Source of the DNA: Delphinus delphis
Lineage: Eukaryota > Chordata > Mammalia > Artiodactyla > Delphinidae
Reading direction: 5' to 3'
Length of the DNA: 64,000 nucleotides
Assembly: GCF_949987515.2 (NCBI RefSeq)
Contig: NC_082697.1
Coordinates: 20,963,730 to 21,027,729 of the forward strand
Shown here piece by piece: positions 55,580 through 64,000 of the stretch. Under the pieces are notes generated by a model that made no database searches, was not told the origin of the DNA, and was given only the letters and a program-made list of their open reading frames with translations. Positions within the stretch are counted from its first letter, which is position 1; the number at the start of each line of letters is the position of its first letter. A program made the translations under genes and the position numbers.

Positions 55580-55860
55580 AGATTGAAACAATACAAGCTT
55601 TATTCAGTGACCAGAGAATGGAGAAGCAGGAACTAAGTTCACAGATTAACTTCTCCAGTTCCTGGGCTATAATCCTCAACTTGGCGTGAATGAAATTTTT
55701 CATTTTTCTTAGATCTACTGATTAATCTTTCATTGACAGTTGCAAGATGGTTGCAGCAGCTCCAGCCATTGCGTCTAAACAGGCTTATTCCAATGTCTCC
55801 TCCTCCTTTTCCTCCTCTTCTTTTTCTTCCTCCTCTTTTTTGGTCTTTTTATCATTACTG
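55580..55860 (-). pseudogene. Processed-pseudogene-like 3' end, parent gene not identified
   Basis: Reading the minus strand: an acidic coding-like end (KKEEEEKEEEEKEEETLE, stop at 55,785-55,787), about 200 nt of 3'-UTR-like sequence, AATAAA at 55,599-55,604, then an A-rich tail (55,579 down to 55,540) with AAAAC units. This is the signature of an L1-mediated cDNA insertion, truncated at the 5' end. I do not recognise the parent transcript. Confidence 0.6.
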
Positions 55861-57235
55861 TAAAATACTTCAAACATATAGATAAGAATAGACTACCCAG
55901 GTTTATAAAATCTTAATATTATGCCATATTTACTTCTTATAGTTTCTTTTAGTTCTATGAATTGTAATGCCTATATAGCTATGTGTACGTAACCAGGATC
56001 ACAATAAGGATATAGAAAAATTCTGTCATCCACTCAAATTCTCTCCTGTTATCCCAACTCAACATGGCTTAAATCATAGGAAAATATATTACCTCAGCAG
56101 GAGTTTAGAGGTGGGATGGGTCAAGAGTGGTTAATTCGGGGGCTGGCTCTGTCCATCTTTCTAATCCGTGCTCCTTAGGATGTCGAGTTTTTCCAGAGGA
56201 AATTTCATTGGGCTTGGAGCCCTAGGTTCATAGTTCCAGCCAGGCTACCTGCTCTGGTCAAGTTATTTGACCCTTCTGAAATTGGGGTTCCTCATTTAAA
56301 TATGGGGAAACAATGCCCATCATGGGGGTTGTTCTGAGGATTAAATGAGATAACAAGTGTGGATCAATTTGCATAGAGAAGGTGCTCAACAAATAGTCAT
56401 AACTTAACCTTCATGGCTAGCTGGCTGGAGAGTCCTGGAGCCCCCAGGAAAACACACTAGGGGCACAACATACTGAGCGCTCGGTCCTCGGGTCTTTGTG
56501 TTTGGGCTGGACATGCGTAGAGGGAGAGGAATCCAGGGCTCCCACGGCCTCTGTAAGCCGCCACTCCTCGGCCAGGCGCTCTGCAGAGGAACACCCGCTC
56601 CCAGCACAGCAAGGCAGTTAGGAGTGGAAGCTGAAACCTCACTGATCTGGGGGCAGATTCCAGCTTGCCACTTACTCACTCTGTGAGTTTGACCTTGTCA
56701 CTTAACCTTGCTGAACCTGTTTCCTCATTTGTCCCCACACTCCATCTTCAGGGGCAGCTCTTCATCAGGCCTCGATGCTCAGCTGTGACCATGAGGTCAT
56801 CCTTGCGGTCAGTGGAGGCCCCATAAACTTCTCCCTCCCCCTCAGCCCCTGGTCCTCCTGCTCTTTCCCTCCTGGTTCCAACTTCTCTGTGTGTCTGGCT
56901 TCTGGTGTATGTTGTCAGTTATTTTCTGATCGTGGATTGGGGATGCAGGAACAGGAAGGGTCTCGTGGTGGGTCCGAGGGGTGGAGGGGAGGAGAAGAAT
57001 AGGACCTCATGGACATCAGGCCTCAAGGTATGTAGTATCTAAAAGGCAATCAGACGTTTTGTACCGTGGAGAAAACCTCTTGAGAGGGTGTCTCCCCTAC
57101 CTTGTTATGTTTAAAAAAAAAAATCTCTTTCTGAGCCTTAAATCTCAGAAAAAGACCCCTTTGGGTACCCTGGTCTTGGACGTGAGGGCAGGTCTTTCTC
57201 ATGGTGCTGTTATTGTTATTATTATTTTTATTATT
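55861..57235. other. Intergenic, mostly unassigned
   Basis: L1-like scrap at 55,860-56,040 and a MIR at about 56,205-56,400. No exon seen. Confidence 0.4.
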
Positions 57236-57254
57236 ACTAGTGCAGTCCTGGAGT

Positions 57255-57490
57255 AGATCACAATGAATACAACAAACTAGTGAATATAATATAAAAGAAG
57301 CAGACTCAGGAGAACAAACTAGTGGTTACCAGTGCGGGGTGGGGAGACAATATAGGGGTGGGTGAGTGGGAGGTACAAACTATTGGGTGTAATGTAGGCT
57401 CAAGGATGTACTGTGCAGCACAGGGAATATAGCCAATATTTTATAATAATTGTAAACGGAAAGTAACCTTTAAAATTTTATAAAAATTAA
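57255..57490 (+). mobile_element. L1 3' UTR fragment (old)
   Basis: 'gaacaaactagtggttacca' and 'gtactgtgcagcacagggaa'. Confidence 0.75.
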
Positions 57491-58246
57491 ACATTTCATA
57501 AAACCAATGAATAAATGAAAGAAGGGTCAGAACCCAGAGCATAAATTCCAGACAATAAATGTATGGAGACTGAGAAGGACAAGCTCAGCCTGACAATCCC
57601 CAGATGCTTCCAGGAGGAGGTGAGAATTGACCTGGGCCCTGGGGTGGCAGCCTTGGGGTTGAGAGGAGGAGGGCCACTTCTGAGTCTGAAGGCATTAGCT
57701 TTGCAGGAAGGACAGTTTCTGGGGAGAGCTGAAGGCCGAGGGAAAGGGAAATAGAAAGCAATGTTGTTCTCCCAGGGGGCAGAGGGGAGAGAGAGTGTCG
57801 CTCTTGCTTCTCCACTCGCTCTGGAAGCTGAGAATGTTGGCTCTAGCAGGCTGGGCCTCCTCCAGCCCCACAGCGGATCACAGGAAGTAAAGCGACACAC
57901 AGTTGCCAAATGTCCAAGGAGCACCCAGAACCATTTCGCCTCAGCCACATTGGGAAATAGGTGTGTGCTCAGCCAGCCCCGGGGGACTGTGGCTGGTAAA
58001 GAGCAAACCCCGGCCGGCCTGGCCCTGCCCAGTAGTGGTAAGAGCACGGAGATGGAGACACAGGCGGGCTGGGACCACGGAGGGCCAGTGAGGAACGGCC
58101 TGGCTTTGAGCCCTGGCTTGCCTCTACGCGGCTGTGTGAACTTGGACGAGTCTTTGCTCCTCTCTGGGCCCAGGGTCCTCATCCGTAAGAGCAGCCCCCC
58201 CTTTGGAGGGTTTAAACCACACTGGCAACCATGTCAAACCCTTGGC
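57491..58246. other. Intergenic, unassigned
   Basis: MIR-like piece at about 58,080-58,200. A 228-codon minus-strand open frame shows no domain and is not called. Confidence 0.4.
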
Positions 58247-58256
58247 TAACATTCCC

Positions 58257-58480
58257 CCCCCCCCTTTTTTTTTTTTTAATTTTATTTTATGGTACGCGGG
58301 CTTCTCACTGTTGTGGCCTCTCCCGCTGCGGAGCACAGGCTCCGGACGCACAGGCTCAGCGGCCATGGCTCACGGGTCCAGCCGCTCCACGGCATGTGGG
58401 ATCTTCCCGGACCAGGGCACGAACCCGTGTCCCCTGCACCGGCAGGTGGACTCCCAACCACTGCGCCACCAGGGAAACCC
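58257..58480 (-). mobile_element. CHR-2 type SINE, full length
   Basis: Reverse CHR-2 ending 'gcgccaccagggaaaccc'. TAACATTCCC on both sides; a C-run precedes the T-tract. Confidence 0.95.
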
Positions 58481-58494
58481 TAACATTCCCTTTT

Positions 58495-58615
58495 AATAAT
58501 CCTCACCCATCCCTGAAAGTAGGTATCACTGGCTCCATTTCACAGGTGAGAAAATTGAGGCTCAGAGAAGTTAAGTAGCTTGCCTGAGGCCACACAACTG
58601 AGGAATGGCACATGG
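58495..58615 (-). repeat. MIR, reverse orientation
   Basis: 'catttcacaggtgagaaaat' and 'ctcagagaagttaagtagct'. Confidence 0.75.
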
Positions 58616-59017
58616 GTGTTGAGGGCCTCAAAAAGAGGGGAGGGTGCACTTCCTGTTGGGTTGCATGATGGAGTTGACTCTGCAATGTCAGGACTCCCTG
58701 AGAAACACATCCCCTTAGCCCCCTGAGCATTTTCCATGGACCGTGTGGGGGGAGGCCAGGTGGAGGGAACAGGTAAGCAAAGGCACATTGTGGTCTTGTT
58801 CTGAAAGCCCACTGACTCCCAAGTTTTTCAAGTATGAAGGTCCTCCGTGATGATAGTTAATGTTTGCAACCAGGAGGTTGAGGAAAACCACTAAAGATTT
58901 AGCCACTCTATTTTTTTATATTTTTTTATTGTTTAAAGGCACCAATGTTGCATCTCTGTGCCTTTATTCAGTAGTCAGGACTTCCTCTGACCACAGCTAG
59001 GAAATGTTCTCTCTGAT

Positions 59018-59107
59018 TTTTTTTTTAATTAATTTATTTATTTGGGGCTGTGTTGGATCTTCATTTCTGTGCGAGGGCTTTCTCTAGTTGTGGCAAGTGG
59101 GGGCCAC
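59018..59107 (-). mobile_element. CHR-1 type SINE, truncated
   Basis: Only the tail and about 70 bp of body remain ('ggctgtgttggatcttcatt', 'tttctctagttgtggcaagt'). Confidence 0.85.
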
Positions 59108-60150
59108 CAGCCACTCTTTTAAATGAATTTGCATTTTTCGAGCTCAGGGTTTAGACATTTGAGATGAGGAGCCAGGGGCATGTTCAGGTGATAGTTGATA
59201 GTTTGGCAAAGGGACCTCTAAACGCCTAAAACTTGTGCTGCCGGTTCCCCGCCGCCTGGCCCCCACTACACCTGGGGAGCTGAACTCAGAGACTGTCAAG
59301 CTCAGAAACCAAGTACTGATTCATTGTCAGCTGGACCAGTGGCCAGTGGCTTAGCCTGGCCAGGAGCACAGACGCCATGGGGACGGGTCTCTTCCCATGG
59401 CTCATCCCGTCCCCTCCCAGACTTTGACTGACTGCCTGGTGGAGAAATCCCAACAATGGCTGGCTTGCGTGGAGAGAGAGTGGAGGGGGGGCGGGGGGGG
59501 GGAGAAAGCCAGAGTGAGCTTGGGTTTGGCTTACTGGTCACAAGGCACAGAGCAAAAGAACAGAGAAAGGGCACCTGGGTATGTGGCCCTTTAGCCCCAG
59601 AGACTCCTGCCCACCAGCAAACCAGAACCCATCAGCGTCCTGGAATCCAGCCAATTGGAGTAGCAATTCCAAATTCCTAGGGGAGGGGGAAAGGTGGCGA
59701 GAGCAGGGAAGCAGGTGGGGTTGAGAGCATTTCTTACCCTCCTTGGGGATGTGAGCTGGCTTCCAGACGCTTCCTGACTATCTGTGTTCACAGATCCTTT
59801 GAAAGAATTCAGATCCTCCATCCCCACCTGCACCACAGCCCGAGGCCAGGACTACCTTGGTGACAGTAGGAGCCATTAAAGGATTTTGAGCAGAGGTGTA
59901 GCATAAGGTAATTCTTAGCTTAGATAACATTTATGGAGCACTAACTCTGTGAAAGGCACAATGTTATGTGTGCCTCTCAATTCATTTTAATGAAGTTCAC
60001 TCTGCCTTCAGACTAAAGGCCTGGAGATTCCTGTGATTCTGTGAAGCAATTTTTTATCCTTTCCATACATTTCTTTTCCTGTTCAAATCAGCCACAGTTG
60101 CCTTCTGTTGCTTGCAGTTAAGATCCCTGGTTAGAACAATATCCGTAATT
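59108..60150. other. Intergenic, unassigned
   Basis: A G-run near 59,485-59,505 and a MIR-like piece at about 59,920-59,990. Nothing else recognised. Confidence 0.4.
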
Positions 60151-60151
60151 G

Positions 60152-60153
<2 letters not shown>

Positions 60154-60197
<44 letters not shown>

Positions 60198-60214
60198 GTG
60201 TGTGTGTGCGTGGT
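60154..60214. repeat. (TG)n microsatellite
   Basis: About 29 TG units with two TGCG interruptions; the longest simple repeat in the window. Confidence 0.97.
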
Positions 60215-61510
60215 GTACACAAGCTCGCATGTATGAATCTGCAGTGACCGCGGTGATAAGAACCATGAGAAGCCGTGTACTGGGTTCTGTTCCCGGGTGT
60301 CTGATAGTCTGAAGGTGGAGGATTTTTCTGAGAGAAAAGGGCAGACAAACATTAACAAAATGCTTCTGTGTACCACCTTTCATTGAATCCTCTCCACCCA
60401 GGAAGGGGTTAACATTTGTATTTTTTATAGAAGATGACACTGAGGGTCAGGAAGGTTGTCAAGGCTTCAGCACTACTAAGCGTGCAGCTGAGGACAAGTC
60501 CAAACCCTGGCCTCCTCCCACCGTACCCACTGTCTGTCCCCTGGAGCTCATGGGTGTATCTTGAGGACTAAACGTGTGGCAGACTGGCCAGGTGGGGTCT
60601 TCAAAAGGGGCAGAGTGCTCTGCCAGCGTGGGGCGCTGTGATTTCTGTAAGTGCACAGAAAACCCTGGCTGGGCTGGTGAGTCCCACCCCCTGCCCCACA
60701 CACCTCCCCAGCATATCAGTGGATTCTGACGTGGGCCATCCATGGCCTCTGAAAGAGATCTGTCCATGGGGTGCCCTACAGGGCCCCGTTGGCCACCAAG
60801 AGCCTACTGCACGCCTTGCCCCATGGTGTACCTTCCCCGAGGGGTGAACAACAGTGGGCTCTGTCCTGGAAGTTGCTGCCAGTACAACTGGGGTTGAGAT
60901 GACCACTGTAAAATGAGGCCACCATGGCTAAGCCTTTCCTGTGTGCCCGGCCAGAGCTGGAAATCTCCGTCTGTAATGGACATGGCTGTTGATGACTGGA
61001 GGTGCCCAGGCTCTGCTTGAGCCCTGCCTGCTAAAGAGAGGCTGGCTCAGCTTCTTCCTGTCCTCCGCCCTCTGAAGAGGGAGCTGCAGGGATCTGGGGG
61101 TTCTGAGTGGCAAAATGATGAAGCAGGGGTGGGGGAAGAAAGAGGGAAAAGACCAGGTTCCAGGGCTAGCTCTGGGGGATGGCTCTGTAATCTACATATG
61201 GATAAAAGGATTCTTACCTGTTTTGCTCCTAAGTAGCTAGACTGGCTTCTGGCACACAGTAGGCGCCTGTTGGCTGAATTAAGGGAGACCTCCAGAGAGA
61301 TGATAGTGATGGTGGTGAGGGATGTGAACTGTTGCGAGGGAAATATTAAGAAGGATCTCAGGAGATTGTGCCTATTCCTTTCTGGGTGCTCTAGATCACA
61401 ATGAGTTGTTTAAAAATTATTTGGGGGATGTCAGGACAGTGACCCTGTGAGCACCACATGCCCTGAGATGGGACCAGTAGGCTCATACACATACATCTAC
61501 CAGCGGGATT
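60215..61510. other. Intergenic, unassigned
   Basis: No exon or clear repeat recognised. Confidence 0.35.
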
Positions 61511-61514
61511 TTCA

Positions 61515-61745
61515 CAGCAATCCTCCTAGTCATTTGCCGAGCACTTACATGGTGCCAGGCATCGTTCAAAACCCTTTGCACATGTGTGCGTGCTCATATA
61601 CACGCACGACATCCTGATGAAGGAGGTACCATCTTTATCCTCATGCTACAGAGGAGGACAGAGCAGTTGACTTCCTGGCCCAGGGACACACAGTTGATAA
61701 GTGATTAATTGCGAGTCGATCCAGGGGGCACCAGAGCCCACCCTC
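61515..61745 (-). repeat. MIR, reverse orientation
   Basis: 'gagcacttacatggtgccag' and 'cagggacacacagttgataa'. Confidence 0.7.
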
Positions 61746-62051
61746 TTGACCTTATCCTCATGTACTAGAGCCCAGGGTGTAGGGCCCCTGCCTGGGAGAC
61801 GGCCAGGCTGCCTTGTGGCAACTGAAGGGGGCTTCAGGGTCTGAAGTTCTGCCCCCCTGTCCCAGTCTCCTGCCTTGTCTGTTCAGGGAGGAAAAATAAA
61901 CATTGACAGGATGGGGCTCAGGGTTCATGTGAGGGCTGCTGTTTTCCCAGCTGTGGAATGGCCGTGTCCTCCCAGCCTCCTGGACTCCAGTGGTTCCAAG
62001 GAGCCAGGACAAAGCGTGGTCATCGTGGGAAAATCAGCAAAAAGTGGGGCA

Positions 62052-62264
62052 GGGCTTCCCTGGTGGCGTAGTGGTTGAGAGTCTGCCTGCCGATGCAGGG
62101 GATACGGGTTCGTGCCCCGGTCCGGGAAGATCCCACGTGCCGCGGAGCGGCTGGGCCCGTGAGCCATGGCCGCTGAGCCTGCGCGTCTGGAGCCTGTTGC
62201 TCCGCAACGGGAGAGGCCACAACAGTGAGAGGCCCGCATACCGCAAAAAAAAAAAAAAAAAAAA
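62052..62264 (+). mobile_element. CHR-2 type SINE, full length
   Basis: Head agggcttccctggtggcgta to 'aggcccgcataccgc' plus a 20-nt A-tail. Confidence 0.95.
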
Positions 62265-62509
62265 GGGAGGGGCAAAAGAGAATAAAGATCAGCTGTGACC
62301 CCTCCACTAGGAGAGACGTGGACACCATTTCTGGTGTTGAGCCAGCAGTGTGTCTTCCTACCAGTGTGTGCGTGTATGCGTGCATTTGTGTGTATACACA
62401 TTTGTGTATATACACACAAGCAGATGGAAGTCTGTTACTTAGTTGTGTGCCATGGATATTCATTTGACAATGTTGGGAATGTTTTTCCATATCATTAGAT
62501 GTTCTTACA

Positions 62510-64000
62510 CAGCGTATTTTTTCTAGCTTTCATGTGGTTGGCTTGTTTTAATTTATAAAGGTATTATACGCATCACCTTTTATACTTAGCATTTTTTAAA
62601 TTGAGGTGTAATTTGCATACAGTAAGTCACCCTTTTCAGTGTTTATGTCTGAGTTTTGACAAACCCGTAGTTGTCTAATCACCACATAATCAACATACAG
62701 AACAGTTCCTTCTCCCCCAAAAGTTTCTTTGTACCTTTTTGCAGTCAGCCCCTCCCCCCAGCCCTACCCTGGCAACCCCTGATATTTTCTTTTCCTATAC
62801 ATTTGCCTTTTCCCAAATGTCATAAATGGAGCGTATAGCCTTTTGAGCCTCGCTTCTTTTACAGAACGGAGCATGGAGGTATATCCATCTAATAGTAGTG
62901 TTTTGTTTTTTTTTTAATTTCTGAGTAATATTCCATTGTATGGATGTATTACAGTTCGTCCATTCACCAGACGAAGGAATCTGTTTGTAGTTTTTGGTGA
63001 TTATGAGTGGATCTGCTATAAACATTCACATACAGGCTTTTGTGTTTAATTTTTTATTTCTCTTGGATAAGAACCTAGGAGTAGGATCTCTGGGTCCTAC
63101 TAACATAGGCAACATTATGTTTTAACATAGGAAAAGCTAATTGTGTGTTATTTACGTGCACTGTGAAAAACTCGAACAATACACATAAACTGCCGGTATT
63201 TTAACAGAAATTCTTCCCCTTCTTTGAAGTGTATCTATGAACAGATTATATAAAGAGAATTATACTATATATGTGGTTCTACAGTCCGCTTTTCTCAGTA
63301 TTTCTTTCCATGTGTGAACGAAAAATGTCACCTGCCGTATCAGTGAACAAAGGAGGTTGTGGCCAGCAAGCCATCAGCCACTGCAGCGCCCCCAGCTGTG
63401 TACCCTGAGGGGCTTCAGGATGGAGAAAAAGCGGATACTGGCCCTAGATAGTTAAGGTGCGTATCAAAGGAATGATTTCAATGTACCCAGACTCTTGAAT
63501 CTTCCCATACATACAAAAGCACTAAATTCATTAAGTTGAGATGTTTGTTTTTTCTTTAATTAACAGTAATCTTTTGATGTTCTGACTACCTGGTTTTTGT
63601 TGCAAAATCTCCTATATATCCTGGCTTCTCCCTTACCTCTTCAGAGCAGTCCCTCAGAGCTGAGAGGCTGCCTCCCGGGCTTAAGTCCTCAGCAAGTCTG
63701 CCAAATAAAACATAATTCTCAACTTTCAGGTGGTGCATTTTTTTTTCAGTCAACATATGTCACCACATTGAAACCTACCACATCTTTTTAGATTACTATA
63801 CAGTGTTCCAATGCATGGATGTACCATAATATATTTAAACAATCCCCTCTTGTTGGATATGCAAGTAGATAGTTTCCTTTTTTTTTTTTTAGGTCTTATG
63901 AACAACATCCTTGAGCTAAGTGTTCTTTTGCATTTATAGTTATTCCTTTAGGATAAATTCCTAGACGTGGACTTGCTGGGATGAAGACTTGCACGCCACT
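62510..64000 (-). mobile_element. Old L1 fragment(s), split by a solo LTR and running off the window
   Basis: Reverse L1M-like text: 'aattgaggtgtaatttgcat', 'gagtaatattccattgtatg', then after the LTR 'caatgcatggatgtaccata' and 'aggataaattcctagacgtg'. Confidence 0.75.
63333..63756 (+). mobile_element. Solo endogenous retrovirus LTR
   Basis: About 423 bp from TGCCGTATCAG to TCAACA, with TATATA at about 63,611 and AATAAA at about 63,705. ATGTCACC occurs directly before (63,325-63,332) and after (63,757-63,764), consistent with target duplication. No internal viral region is present. Exact edges uncertain by a few bases. Confidence 0.7.

Noticed and set aside
57496..58182. 228-codon minus-strand open frame
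   Set aside because: Low-complexity composition and overlap with a MIR piece; no family resemblance.
60112..60312. Cys-Val or His-Thr repeat proteins at TG/AC tracts (also 17,332-17,622 and 35,498-35,942)
   Set aside because: Translations of dinucleotide microsatellites.

Overview
This is mammalian nuclear DNA, most probably from a whale or dolphin. About fifteen interspersed elements belong to the tRNA-derived CHR SINE family of cetaceans and hippos. They carry the typical 'cttccctggtggcgcagtgg' head, and several are of the short CHR-2 type. I saw no ruminant-type BovB or Bov-tA repeats. The encoded proteins resemble cattle BPI most closely, as far as I can recall it.

The window holds two neighbouring genes of the lipid-transfer / LPS-binding family, both on the minus strand and in the same order as on human 20q11.23. 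BPI (bactericidal/permeability-increasing protein) is complete: 15 coding exons between 51,702 (start) and 21,879 (stop). All junctions are GT-AG, and the spliced frame of 1,452 nt encodes 483 residues without interruption. About 9 kb further along the minus strand LBP (lipopolysaccharide-binding protein) begins at 12,814. Its first five coding exons (residues 1-196) lie in the window; exon 6 onward lies beyond position 1. Exons 2, 3 and 5 have identical lengths in the two genes (115, 129 and 64 nt), as expected of tandem paralogues. LBP carries LPS through serum to CD14 and is an acute-phase protein. BPI is the neutrophil-granule protein that binds and neutralises LPS. A perfect TTCCTGGAA STAT-type site plus a C/EBP-like site lie just upstream of LBP, and a PU.1-type AAAGAGGAAG motif lies about 100 bp upstream of the BPI start. 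These fit the liver acute-phase versus myeloid expression of the two genes.

Layout: 1-3,827 LBP intron 5; 3,828-12,814 LBP exons 5-1; 12,815-21,878 intergenic (LBP promoter, a 5'-inverted L1, a mariner MITE in an old L1, two SINEs); 21,879-51,702 BPI; 51,703-64,000 upstream of BPI (promoter, old L1 split by a Tigger-like element, a processed-pseudogene-like 3' end, SINEs, a TG microsatellite, and a solo LTR in an old L1). Four 3'-end L1 fragments with matching target-site duplications sit in introns.

I found no other protein gene, no functional tRNA or rRNA gene, and no CRISPR-like or prokaryotic system. Exon edges come from reading frame, splice consensus and remembered human/cattle protein sequences, not from an alignment. 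Names of older repeats are from memory of consensus sequences.
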